Source of the DNA: JAWXBG01 sp034439875
GTDB lineage: Bacteria; Bacteroidota; Bacteroidia; Flavobacteriales_D; Sanyastnellaceae
Length of the DNA: 20,883 bases
Assembly: GCA_034439875.1 (NCBI GenBank)
Contig: JAWXBG010000072.1
Location: 1 to 20,883 of the forward strand
Direction of reading: 5' to 3'
The notes beneath the pieces were generated by a model. The model did no database searches and was not told the DNA's origin. It saw only the letters and a list, made by a program, of their open reading frames with translations. Shown piece after piece: positions 1 through 6,537 of the stretch (its first letter is position 1; each line of letters opens with the position of its first letter). A program made the position numbers and the translations under genes.

Positions 1-2
1 AG

Positions 3-320
3 GTGTATCCACACTTAGAGACAGCTTATAAGCATATGCTTGAGTTCAGATCAATATACGAATGCACAGATAAAATCATGGCTGCCGAGCGCTTCAAACA
101 CTGGATCAAGGATACAACTGATAAAGAACTGAAGGAATTTTACACCACTGCCAATACCGTGAAAGCCAATTTTGAACACATTCTTAACTTCTTTAATAAC
201 AGAAGTACCAATGCAAGTGCCCAATCTTTTAATACCAAAATAAAACTCTTCAGAGCGAACCTAAGAGGGGTTACCGATACGGCTTTTTTCTGGTTCAGAT
301 TAAATATACTCTTCGCTTAG
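3..320 (+). CDS. C-terminal end of an ISL3-like transposase (partial, runs off the left edge)
   Basis: The reading frame is open from the window edge to a TAG at 318-320, so only about the last 105 residues are visible. The end of the protein, with NTKIKLFRANLRGV followed by FFWFRLNILFA, matches the conserved C-terminus of DDE transposases of the ISL3 type (ISAon1-like elements common in Bacteroidota), where a helical block ends in an F-R-hydrophobic motif. The DDE catalytic residues lie mostly or wholly outside the window. The GTG at position 3 is unlikely to be the true start. No right-end inverted repeat could be defined without the left end. Family assignment is from recall of the C-terminal motif; whether the element is intact is unknown. 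Confidence 0.72.
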   Translation: MYPHLETAYKHMLEFRSIYECTDKIMAAERFKHWIKDTTDKELKEFYTTANTVKANFEHILNFFNNRSTNASAQSFNTKIKLFRANLRGVTDTAFFWFRLNILFA

Positions 321-452
321 TCCCCGTAAATTAAACGTGTCCCGTTTTATGTGGTATGTGCATATTGGCAATGGAATTATCACAAAAATTACTTTACTTT
401 AATGTTGCGTATCCCTCCGCTCTAGCACCTCCAAAAGGCACTTTCGGTGTCT

Positions 453-576
453 ATTCCGGTCAAAGTGTTCCACCCATTCCGGTCAAAGTGTACCACCTAT
501 TTTGGAGATGGATTTAGATCCATTCCGACCAAAGTGTACCACCTCGGGCCTGACATTCCGGCATAAGTGTACCACC
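453..576 (+). repeat. Left-end terminal repeats of an IS21-family element (four 22-bp copies)
   Basis: Four direct 22-bp repeats lie at 453-474, 476-497, 522-543 and 555-576. The core reads ATTCCGGTCAAAGTGTAC and each copy ends CACC. Relative to the second copy, the others carry 1, 2 and 3 mismatches. They sit 52 bp upstream of an istA-like reading frame. Multiple short terminal repeats that bind transposase are characteristic of IS21-family ends, so this is read as the left end of the truncated element. Confidence 0.85.
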
Positions 577-628
577 TGTTTTTAAGTTGATCCGTTTGTA
601 CTTAGCATGGGCTCAAAAAACATAGTTC

Positions 629-976
629 ATGGCCAACAAACTTATCGAAATGCAAGAGATCAGACAGATTATTCAATTGGCTCATCAGGGCCAATCAGTT
701 CGTAAAATATCCGAGCTAACGGTTGTTCATCGCCATTCAGTGAAGAAATATCTGGAGAAGGCTCTTAACACCGCGCAATCACTCGAGGATCTTCTTTCCT
801 TTACGGATGAGGGATTAGCTGTCATTTTATTGGCGGCACCAACTGATACGGCTGATTTGAATCGAAGGGTGCAGATGGAAAAGCTCATTCCTTTTTTTGA
901 ATCAGAGCTCAAGCGAGGTGGCGTGCCAAATCAATTACTTCATCAAGAGTGTTTAAAACTTCATCCAGGTGGTTAG
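629..976 (+). pseudogene. istA: Truncated IS21-family transposase istA (N-terminal fragment)
   Basis: The 115-residue product starts with ATG at 629 and has an N-terminal helix-turn-helix (roughly residues 8-45: IRQIIQLAHQGQSVRKISE, then HRHSVKKYLEKAL), as in IstA DNA-binding domains. It continues to LHQECLKLHPGG, the end of the second DNA-binding region of IstA. There it stops at TAG 974-976, while IstA is normally about 400-520 residues with a DDE domain. Neither the DDE core nor istB is present. The downstream sequence is unrelated (an Rhs fragment on the other strand), so the gene was cut by a deletion or rearrangement near position 973. It cannot encode an active transposase, although the N-terminal domain could still bind the upstream repeats. 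Confidence 0.85.
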
Positions 977-989
977 TCGATCATTATTC

Positions 990-1190
990 TGCGAAATACT
1001 CTCTAGACATGAGGGATACTGGGAAACATAAATTTCCTGTAATGGATCTATGCTAAACCAACGGCCTAAACGTGGATCACATGGACGTTCGCAAAAATTA
1101 TAGCTGTTTCCAGAGCCTACGATCTCGCCGTCTTTCTCCTTGCCATTCATCCATACCTATAACCCTCTCCCGCCTCCCAAGCCCTCTCCA
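990..1190 (-). pseudogene. Decayed Rhs repeat-associated core fragment
   Basis: On the minus strand, one frame encodes NGKEKDGEIVGSGNSYNF followed by DPRLGRWFSIDPL (about 1040-1150). This is the hallmark core of Rhs/YD-repeat polymorphic toxin proteins, consensus GYRYGFNGKEKD...GNSYDFGARIYDPRLGRWLSIDP. The preceding GEGYRYG is present just upstream, but in another frame because of one extra base near 1151. After IDPL, the expected YPSLSPY-FAENNP stretch is recognisable only across further frame changes (YPS, then EYFAE). The usual ARIY is altered to CERPC. No start codon, YD repeats or toxin domain remain. This is a relic of the end of an Rhs protein, now abutting the truncated IS21 element. 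Confidence 0.8.
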
Positions 1191-1231
1191 ACATTACACT
1201 CTCAAATGAAGGGGTGGGTTTTATAATCAAC

Positions 1232-1336
1232 ATGAGCGATGTGGGTTCTCAAATTTCGATATTTTCAATCAAAAGTATAGAAAATGGGCTGCTCATTTTG
1301 TTAATTGGGAGTATGCTTCTGGGGTGTCAAAGCTAA
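1232..1336 (+). other. Possible relic: 34-codon frame ending in a lipobox-like motif
   Basis: An ATG at 1232 opens a 34-codon frame. It ends with a hydrophobic stretch (GLLILLIGSMLL) and GCQS before TAA at 1334-1336, which resembles a lipoprotein signal peptide with its lipobox cut off directly after the cysteine. It may be the start of a degraded lipoprotein gene or chance in this eroded region. There is no supporting context, and a functional gene is unlikely. Confidence 0.2.
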
Positions 1337-1482
1337 GGTGCGGTCCCTATGTTTCACGGATGTGGATTCTTTGGGATCTTTCAATTTTCCGCTAACCTTT
1401 TGAAGGCTCCTTTATTTGAATAACCATCCATCAATGCACGTGTTTTCAGCGAAAGTGAAAATTCTAGTCCTCTTTTCTAAAA

Positions 1483-1605
1483 CTACTTATTCAATGATAC
1501 CTCCAGCTCTTTGAAGAACTCCTCAAAGTCAAGTATCTCTCCTCCCATCATTTCGAAGTATTGGCGATTATTGAGAACATTGCATTCGTCTAACCCAGTT
1601 GCCAT
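1483..1605 (-). CDS. Small 40-residue ORF or C-terminal gene remnant, unknown function
   Basis: The minus strand encodes 40 residues from ATG (1603-1605) to TAG (1483-1485). The composition is strongly protein-like and acidic: NVLNNRQYFEMMGGEI, then DFEEFFKELEVSLNK. A stop lies two codons upstream of the ATG. I do not recognise the family. The sequence reads like the C-terminal end of a small soluble protein, possibly an immunity or antitoxin-type protein accompanying the Rhs relic on the same strand, but that is inference from position only. It could be an intact miniature gene or the last exon-like scrap of one broken upstream; together with the fragment at 1729-1857 it suggests a decayed minus-strand gene. 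Confidence 0.35.
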   Translation of the reverse strand: MATGLDECNVLNNRQYFEMMGGEILDFEEFFKELEVSLNK

Positions 1606-1728
1606 TATTCAATGGAGTTGTTTTGCCTACCGAAACAAATACATGCAAACTTCCACATCAAACATAGATGGCCGTTGGCACAAGAAAATTAATTGTCTTG
1701 CTATTATCTCTCGATTCGTGCCTACAGA

Positions 1729-1857
1729 TTATGGGCCATAATAGAATTCACCGCTAAACACCTGCCTCTCGTCCACTATAATTCTATAATAGCCATCCCC
1801 CATGGATTTTCCATCGGTTCGGTAAGCCCTCAAACGATTTACCTTTGCATTGTGATA
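1729..1857 (-). pseudogene. Minus-strand coding remnant truncated against rlmN, unknown family
   Basis: The minus-strand frame ending at TAA (1729-1731) encodes RTDGKSMGDGYYRIIVDE followed by RQVFSGEFYYGP, which looks like a genuine beta-rich C-terminus. Upstream in this frame the sequence becomes the antisense of rlmN, so the gene has lost its beginning. The ORF at 1483-1605 lies farther along the same strand, separated by stops in all frames. I read the two as debris of one or two genes lost beside the Rhs fragment. The family was not recognised. Confidence 0.3.
1840..1847 (+). promoter_or_regulatory. Candidate -7 promoter element of rlmN (TACCTTTG)
   Basis: TACCTTTG matches the Bacteroidota -7 consensus TAnnTTTG exactly and ends 4 nt before the chosen GTG start of rlmN. 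Transcription would begin at or very near the start codon, implying a leaderless or nearly leaderless mRNA if both assignments are right. No good TTG -33 box was found at the usual distance. Confidence 0.35.
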
Positions 1858-2925
1858 AAGCCAAAAGATATAAGGACATTGAGTCTTGAGGAGTTGGAAG
1901 TTTTTTTCTTGGATAAAGGAGATAAAAAGTTTCGGGCGAAGCAAGTCATGGAATGGCTTTGGAAAAAGTCGGCGCGAAGTTTTGCGGAAATGACCAACCT
2001 TTCAAAGGCCACAAGAGACTTGCTTATAGAAAATTTTGCTTTTCATGTCATCCGCCTGGCAGACGAACAAGTGAGTTCAGATAGAACCATCAAAAGCGCA
2101 TTTGAAGTAGAGCCAGGCAAAGTGGTCGAAGGGGTTTTGATTCCAACTACAAATAGGATGACCGCATGCATCAGCTCTCAAGTGGGCTGCAGTCTTGCTT
2201 GCAAGTTTTGCGCTACAGGTAGACTCAAGATGATGCGAAATCTCAGCGCTGGAGAAATCTATGATCAGGTTGTTCATCTGAAAAATTCAGCCGAGGCAAA
2301 ATACGACTCACCTCTCTCAAATATCGTTTACATGGGGATGGGAGAACCTTTGCTTAATTATAAAAACGTAATGGAGTCGATAGAGAAAATCACATCTCCT
2401 GACGGCTTGGGAATGTCACCTCAAAGAATAACAGTGAGTACTGCCGGCATTTCCAAGATGATCAAAAAACTGGGCGACGATGAAGTGAAATTTCAATTGG
2501 CGCTTTCGCTTCACGCAGCCAATGACGCAAAAAGAAACAAGATCATGGAGATAAACGAAACGAACAATCTCCAAACTTTGGCAGAGGCTCTCAGGCATTT
2601 CTATCAAAAAACGGGTTCACGGGTAACCTTCGAATATATCATCTTCAAAGACTTCAACGACCAAATCAGCGACGCAAAGGAGCTTGCGCTATTCGCTAAA
2701 AACGTTCCTGTGAAAATCAATATTATCGAATACAACCCTATTGATGGCGGAGAATTCAGCCAGGCTGACGTTGAGAAAGTGGATGCCTTCGCCGCCTTCT
2801 TGGAGTCTAGAAACCTGATTGTAAATATTCGGCGCAGTCGTGGCAAGGACATTGATGCAGCCTGCGGGCAGCTTGCCAACAAGAACAAAATATCTCTTGG
2901 AAGCGGTATGATGCTCAAGTCCTAG
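1852..2925 (+). CDS. rlmN: RlmN, dual-specificity 23S rRNA A2503 / tRNA A37 C2-methyltransferase
   Basis: This is a radical-SAM enzyme that methylates C2 of A2503 in 23S rRNA and of A37 in some tRNAs. The product from GTG 1852 is 357 residues, the normal RlmN size. It has an N-terminal helical RNA-binding domain (DIRTLSLEELEVFF, then RAKQVMEWLWKKS). The CxxxCxxC cluster motif is CSLACKFC (C113, C117, C120), and the SAM-binding GMGEPL follows. The C-terminal methyl-carrying cysteine lies in AACGQL (C338). The frame remains open upstream to 1693, but the extra 53 codons do not resemble RlmN and overlap antisense remnants. Homology begins at IKPKDIRTLS, so the GTG is preferred; a near-cognate ATT directly before it cannot be excluded. 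It is a stand-alone housekeeping gene sitting at the edge of mobile debris. Confidence 0.96.
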   Translation: MIKPKDIRTLSLEELEVFFLDKGDKKFRAKQVMEWLWKKSARSFAEMTNLSKATRDLLIENFAFHVIRLADEQVSSDRTIKSAFEVEPGKVVEGVLIPTTNRMTACISSQVGCSLACKFCATGRLKMMRNLSAGEIYDQVVHLKNSAEAKYDSPLSNIVYMGMGEPLLNYKNVMESIEKITSPDGLGMSPQRITVSTAGISKMIKKLGDDEVKFQLALSLHAANDAKRNKIMEINETNNLQTLAEALRHFYQKTGSRVTFEYIIFKDFNDQISDAKELALFAKNVPVKINIIEYNPIDGGEFSQADVEKVDAFAAFLESRNLIVNIRRSRGKDIDAACGQLANKNKISLGSGMMLKS

Positions 2926-2952
2926 CAAGCTCCATTTCTTTATAAGAGAAAA

Positions 2953-2978
2953 GCCGCAGCCCATTGTAGAACTGCGGC
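2953..2978 (-). terminator. Intrinsic terminator for the minus-strand gene at 3032-3391
   Basis: GCCGCAG (2953-2959) and CTGCGGC (2972-2978) form a perfect 7-bp stem with a 12-nt loop. Read on the minus strand, the stem is followed by TTTTCTCTTAT, a U-rich tract. It lies 54 nt after the stop of the minus-strand gene and 27 nt after rlmN, so it may also slow plus-strand transcription, although the plus side lacks a T-run. Confidence 0.6.
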
Positions 2979-3031
2979 CCCCCACCTGTTGATTATGAAG
3001 AAAATCCCTCTTTGTCCCTGAGGGAGTCTGT

Positions 3032-3391
3032 CTAAGCTTGTCTTTTGAAGCAGAGCTTGTAGCGATATACCTCTCCTGCTTTCACTTCGTCTTTTGCAAA
3101 ACGAAACTTTGAAAGTTGCTTCGTGATGAATCGCTTTAGCTCATCATTGCTGCTATTCATCATTATTAATTCTACGTTTCCTTCCGGTAGAACCCGTAGC
3201 ATGATTTCGGCCTCGCCTGTTAATTTCATTTGGCCGATTGGGTAGTAAAAGTGACGGGCTACTTCTCTTTCCATGGCTGATCTGGCAATGGCTGTCTCTG
3301 AGGCCTCAATGGCTGTTGTTTCGTTCATTTGGCTAGCCTGCGTCGTAAAGACTGCTGCCAGCAAACTAAGAATGATTGTGATGGTTTTCAT
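3032..3391 (-). CDS. Small secreted protein with a TonB-C-like domain
   Basis: The 119-residue product begins with a Sec signal peptide (MKTITIILSLLAAVFTTQAS). The mature part holds one compact domain, about residues 40-119. A basic segment leads into LTGEAEIMLRVLPEGNVELI, then a helix (DELKRFITKQLSKFRF) and a final strand (YRYKLCFKRQA). This strand-strand-helix-strand order resembles the C-terminal domain of TonB-family proteins, but there is no membrane anchor or proline-rich linker, so it is not an energy transducer by itself. It is a paralogue of the gene at 3819-4172; both end in F-K-(R/K)-Q-A. The 427-nt gap between them suggests separate transcription. The binding partner is unknown, and the domain call comes from pattern, not alignment. 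Confidence 0.7.
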   Translation of the reverse strand: MKTITIILSLLAAVFTTQASQMNETTAIEASETAIARSAMEREVARHFYYPIGQMKLTGEAEIMLRVLPEGNVELIMMNSSNDELKRFITKQLSKFRFAKDEVKAGEVYRYKLCFKRQA

Positions 3392-3818
3392 GTGGTTGAT
3401 GTATTGACTTGAATGTATAATTCTGTTTGTTTTGCGTATGACGCTAGTGCTTTTAATTTGTTACAGCACTCATAGTTTATTTCAGTATATTTTTAAATTA
3501 CTCTCTCAATCCATTGTCCAGCAAGCCTTACGGAGTGAATGATCTTTCGGCTATCAGTAATTGTACTACCCTCTTTTTAACGCCGCAAAGAAATGGTCTG
3601 TTTGTGAAAGCTATTCTCAACGAATGTTAAGGCTTCATCATACATGTGCCAATAAAATAAAAAAGGGAGGTCGAATGTTAATCACAGAAAAACGAATGTC
3701 TCTGTGTTCCTTTGCGGACAAGGGTTCCAACTAGTAACGGTGTTTTCGCACGTACAAACAAGTCTGCGGATTCGTGAAGAAGAATATAAATCAATTCATT
3801 GATACATCAACAAAGACA
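3392..3818. other. Gene-free gap between the two small secreted-protein genes
   Basis: This AT-rich stretch of 427 nt has stops in all frames. I found no clear promoter match to TAnnTTTG for the gene at 3032-3391, no strong hairpin with a T-run, and no copy of the intergenic repeats seen elsewhere in the window. It must hold the 5' region of the downstream minus-strand gene and the 3' end of the upstream one. Confidence 0.5.
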
Positions 3819-4172
3819 CTATGCCTGCTTTTTGAAAACAAAACGATACTTGATGATCTGACCGGATTGATAATCGGATTTCTCGAGCTGAATCTTGCTG
3901 AGTTTTTTGATTACATAATCGGCGAGTGCCTGACTGGTTGCGTTCATTTCAAGGATCTGAACCTTGCCTCCATTGTCTATTTTGAAGCTGACTTCTACGG
4001 TTCCCTCTAATTCAGATTTGATAACCTGATTCTGTTGGTTGGGCTCTTTTTGAGAACTTGTTCTGACAATTGGCTTCTGTGCGTATACACTGCTTACAAC
4101 AGAGGACGCCGCCAATAGCCACACCACTAGGTGAAGCAAAAAGTGTTTTATGATAAAGGTTTTGGGGCGCAT
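3819..4172 (-). CDS. Small secreted protein with a TonB-C-like domain (paralogue)
   Basis: The 117-residue product has an N-terminal basic segment and hydrophobic core (FLLHLVVWLLAASSVVSSVY, cleavage likely after YAQ), so it is exported. A short polar linker (SSQKEPNQQNQVIKSE) leads to a compact domain with LEGTVEVSFKIDNGGKVQIL, the helix ALADYVIKKLSKIQ and the final strand KYRFVFKKQA. The G-x-V-x-V-x-F-x-I...G-x-V pattern is the typical opening of TonB C-terminal domains. It is the neighbour and probable duplicate of the gene at 3032-3391, with stronger resemblance to TonB_C. There is no transmembrane anchor in the mature part. A candidate promoter lies 50 nt upstream. Function unknown; it may bind TonB-box-like peptides or another envelope protein. 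Confidence 0.72.
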   Translation of the reverse strand: MRPKTFIIKHFLLHLVVWLLAASSVVSSVYAQKPIVRTSSQKEPNQQNQVIKSELEGTVEVSFKIDNGGKVQILEMNATSQALADYVIKKLSKIQLEKSDYQSGQIIKYRFVFKKQA

Positions 4173-4221
4173 GTGTGTCCTGTTATGTCATGAGACGCTC
4201 AACCGGCAACGAAGTTACAAT

Positions 4222-4229
4222 CAAAAATA
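4222..4229 (-). promoter_or_regulatory. Candidate -7 promoter element (TATTTTTG) of the gene at 3819-4172
   Basis: On the minus strand, TATTTTTG fits TAnnTTTG exactly. A TTG lies at 4252-4254 on the same strand, 22 nt upstream, slightly farther than the usual -33 spacing. The predicted 5' leader is about 40 nt. Confidence 0.4.
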
Positions 4230-4358
4230 GTGCCCCCTTAACCGTTCGTCACAATCGCACAGCAATTCCCAGGACTAAAAATGAGTACAAATAGTCGTTT
4301 TAATCGGTTTCGTGTCTTGGACGAAACGGTGACAATGATTCAATATTGCCCACAAACA

Positions 4359-4400
4359 ATACCACCTCTGCTTATTCAACCCAGAATCCGGATTGGAAAT
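4359..4400 (+). repeat. Intergenic repeat module (ATACCA-CTCTGCTTATT type)
   Basis: This module shares its first 26 nt, with a few mismatches, with the module at 20859-20883 (ATACCAATTCTGCTTATT, then AAACCCA). A shorter form, ATACCAATTCTGC, recurs at 4606-4618, and CCAATTCTGC recurs near 16480. It belongs to the modular repeat family discussed for 4480-4756. Confidence 0.6.
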
Positions 4401-4441
4401 TTATTGCAGCACTAACCCCCTTTGAGATCAAGCACTTTCTC

Positions 4442-4472
4442 GGTTTTTATTCTTGATGTATGAATAAAAACC
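4442..4472. repeat. Perfect 11-bp inverted repeat (hairpin)
   Basis: GGTTTTTATTC (4442-4452) is the exact reverse complement of GAATAAAAACC (4462-4472), separated by 9 nt. No T-run follows on either strand, and the nearest upstream stop codons are hundreds of bases away, so a terminator role is not convincing. It lies within the repeat-rich gap and may be part of the mobile or REP-like element there. Confidence 0.6.
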
Positions 4473-4479
4473 ATCAAAT

Positions 4480-4756
4480 AATCCCGCGTTGCGCATTGGA
4501 CGTGTCTTGAGGTTAATGCGCTGCGGGATTCTCGAGTCTACACGACGGAGCAAAGTAATAGTTCGACCTATGAATTCCGATATCTCCATCGCGTGATTCG
4601 GGATAATACCAATTCTGCAAAGTATATAGTCCATGCTGCATTGCGCATTGGAAGTTTTTTTTGGGTAATGCGCTGCTGAATCTTGCAAGCATCAATTATT
4701 AAATGCCATTATAGTAACTGTTATCGGCTAATGGAGTGCAGCGAAATTGGACTATT
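4480..4756 (+). repeat. Composite intergenic repeat with two GCGCATT/AATGCGC hairpins
   Basis: The first hairpin has a perfect outer stem AATCCCGC (4480-4487) with GCGGGATT (4523-4530) and an inner stem GCGCATT (4491-4497) with AATGCGC (4515-4521). A second GCGCATT (4643-4649) / AATGCGC (4667-4673) hairpin follows. Between them, 4553-4601 matches 16553-16601 at 41 of 49 positions, including TCGCGTGATTCGG. The last part (about 4718-4756) matches the reverse complement of 16663-16701 at 33 of 39 positions. Short minus-strand reading frames across this stretch follow the repeat and are not taken as genes. Family not recognised; REP- or MITE-like. Confidence 0.75.
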
Positions 4757-4805
4757 ACATCAATCCAAAGGGTATGTTGCTGGTTGCCTCAACACAAAGG
4801 AGTTT

Positions 4806-5870
4806 CTACATCCCGAAAAGTGTGCAGATTTTCAGTATTAATGCACCCAGTAGAGCCGAAATAGGTATGGTAATGACCCATGCTAATAGCAGTTTTCCGG
4901 TTACCCCCCATTTTACGGCAGATATTCTTTTGGATAATCCACTTCCGATAATCGCTCCAGTAATAGTGTGGGTGGTAGATACTGGTATTCCAAAACGCTC
5001 GGTGGCAAAAAGGGTAAATGCGCCTGCTGTCTCGGCTGCCACACCTTCGAAGGGCGTCATTTTGGTGATCTTGGTTCCCATGGTCTTCACAATTCGCCAG
5101 CCACCCATCATGGTGCCCATCGCTATTGTGAGGTAGCAACCAAAGACCACCCAATGAGGAATGTCTACTATTTTAGTTTTTACTACCCCATTGATCGTTG
5201 TGGTAGTTTGTTCCACCAACATCCAATCGTGAACAGCCCCAGGGTTTTGTGTGGTATAAACGATAAGCGCGGCAGAGATTATACCCATCACCTTTTGAGC
5301 ATCGTTTCCGCCATGGCCAATAGAGAAAAGTGCTGAAGAAACCAGTTGAAGTTTCTTGAACAGCCTATCCAGTTTGCTGGGATGACCTCTTCTTGATAAC
5401 CAAAGAAGGCCGATGGAAAAAGCGTACGACACCACCATTCCTATAATTGGTGCTAGAAAAATAAAAATCGCAACTTTTCCAATTTTAGATAGCGAGACTA
5501 CATCAAGACCCGCATAGGCTACTGCCGCACCGGCAAATCCGCCAATAAGTGTGTGCGAGCTGCTCGAAGGTATGCCCTTCCACCAAGTTATGAGGTTCCA
5601 AATAATGGCCGCAATAAGGCCGGACATTATAACCGTAAGCGTGATTCCAGAACCGTCCACTGTTTTGGCCACTGTATCCGCTACCTTGAAATCTGAAATC
5701 CAATAAGCAACAAAGTTGAAGAAGGCCGCCCAAATAACAGCCTGAAAGGGGGTCAATACCCGCGTTGAAACTATGGTTGCAATACTGTTAGCCGAATCAT
5801 GAAATCCATTGATGAAATCAAAAATAAAGGCTAGGGCCAAAACAATAAGTAGTAAATGAAATGCCGTCAT
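4806..5870 (-). CDS. Pit-family low-affinity inorganic phosphate transporter
   Basis: This 354-residue inner-membrane protein of the PiT/PHO4 family imports phosphate (usually as a metal-phosphate complex with protons, or with sodium). The duplicated family architecture is visible. The first half carries GFHDSAN (residues 22-28) and PSSSSHTLIGG (101-111); the second carries GHGGNDAQKVMG (185-196) and PVSTTHTITGAIIG. About ten hydrophobic segments are present. The short cytoplasmic loop (RRGHPSKLDRLFKKLQ) sits mid-protein. Length is that of the shorter bacterial forms. The gene follows the DUF47 gene by 19 nt, the standard bacterial pairing, and is probably co-transcribed with it. I cannot tell the coupling ion from sequence. 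Confidence 0.95.
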   Translation of the reverse strand: MTAFHLLLIVLALAFIFDFINGFHDSANSIATIVSTRVLTPFQAVIWAAFFNFVAYWISDFKVADTVAKTVDGSGITLTVIMSGLIAAIIWNLITWWKGIPSSSSHTLIGGFAGAAVAYAGLDVVSLSKIGKVAIFIFLAPIIGMVVSYAFSIGLLWLSRRGHPSKLDRLFKKLQLVSSALFSIGHGGNDAQKVMGIISAALIVYTTQNPGAVHDWMLVEQTTTTINGVVKTKIVDIPHWVVFGCYLTIAMGTMMGGWRIVKTMGTKITKMTPFEGVAAETAGAFTLFATERFGIPVSTTHTITGAIIGSGLSKRISAVKWGVTGKLLLAWVITIPISALLGALILKICTLFGM

Positions 5871-5889
5871 AAATTATGCGTGCTTCGGA

Positions 5890-6537
5890 TCAGGAGTTCT
5901 TTACAAGAATAGATTCTAGTGTATTCGCCACATCTTCACATTTATCGGTGGCTGTTTCCAAATTGGAAAGCACTTCCTTAATCTTGATAAGCTCAATAGG
6001 GTCTGTCATTTCATTAAACAATCGAGCAATAGCCTCATCAAACAGGTCATCCGCATGGTTTTCAAGAGAGTTGATGCGCACAATGGCATCGCGAACCCTT
6101 TGAGCGTTGCGCATGTGCCTCATGTTCTTCACGGCGATATCTACTTCTTGAACCTGCTTAAGCAAAACTTCGCTCATCAACTCCATTGTATGACTGAACT
6201 CTGTAACTCCATATAAATGGATACGCGACGCGGTACCGTGAATGTAATCTGCAATATCATCTATACTAGTAGCTAGGGCATGAATGTCCTCACGATCGAA
6301 AGGCGTTATAAAGTTCGATGATAGCTCAAGGAATATACGGTGAGTGATCTCATCGCCCTTGTTCTCATATTCGCGAACATCCTTTATGATTTTGGCAATT
6401 TGGGCCGGGTCTGATGTAGTAAAAATTTGGTTAAAAACCTGTGCTTGCTTCACCAAGTTGTCTGTGTCTTCAGCAAAAAGGTCGAAAAAAATCGCATTTT
6501 TAGGAACCAGAAAAGAAAGGATGTTCGAAAGTTTCAT
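5890..6537 (-). CDS. DUF47 PhoU-like regulator of the Pit transporter
   Basis: The 215-residue all-helical cytoplasmic protein is of the DUF47/PhoU-divergent family (PF01865). Features seen are FFDLFAEDTDNLVKQA near the N-terminus, YENKGDEITHRIFLEL around residues 75-90, and ITPFDREDIHALATSIDDI next. The conserved ExxxD/HxxD metal-binding pattern of PhoU helices follows, with a second set (SLENHADDLFDEAIARLF). Length is typical. It lies 19 nt upstream of the pit gene, and such pairs are widespread. Family members are thought to restrain or tune Pit activity, so together with PhoU at the other end of the locus each transporter has its own PhoU-type partner. Confidence 0.93.
   Translation of the reverse strand: MKLSNILSFLVPKNAIFFDLFAEDTDNLVKQAQVFNQIFTTSDPAQIAKIIKDVREYENKGDEITHRIFLELSSNFITPFDREDIHALATSIDDIADYIHGTASRIHLYGVTEFSHTMELMSEVLLKQVQEVDIAVKNMRHMRNAQRVRDAIVRINSLENHADDLFDEAIARLFNEMTDPIELIKIKEVLSNLETATDKCEDVANTLESILVKNS

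Noticed and set aside
453..576. Four 22-bp direct repeats considered as a CRISPR array
   Set aside because: The spacing is irregular (1, 24 and 11 nt between copies) and an istA fragment follows, which fits IS21 end repeats.
1511..1741. 76-codon plus-strand frame before rlmN
   Set aside because: The translation has poor protein character, while the opposite strand over the same bases reads like real protein ends.
1693..1851. 53-residue N-terminal extension of RlmN
   Set aside because: It does not resemble RlmN, overlaps a protein-like remnant on the opposite strand and an exact TAnnTTTG motif, and family homology starts at the GTG at 1852.
3774..4010. 78-codon plus-strand frame antisense to the secreted gene at 3819
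   Set aside because: The minus-strand frame has a signal peptide and a domain-like pattern; the plus-strand one is its shadow.
4428..4695. Two minus-strand frames of 60-86 codons in the repeat-rich gap
   Set aside because: They follow the palindromic repeats, have no family resemblance, and their sequence varies between repeat copies in a non-coding manner.
4747..5154. Long plus-strand and alternate minus-strand frames across the pit gene
   Set aside because: They are shadows of the well-supported Pit reading frame.
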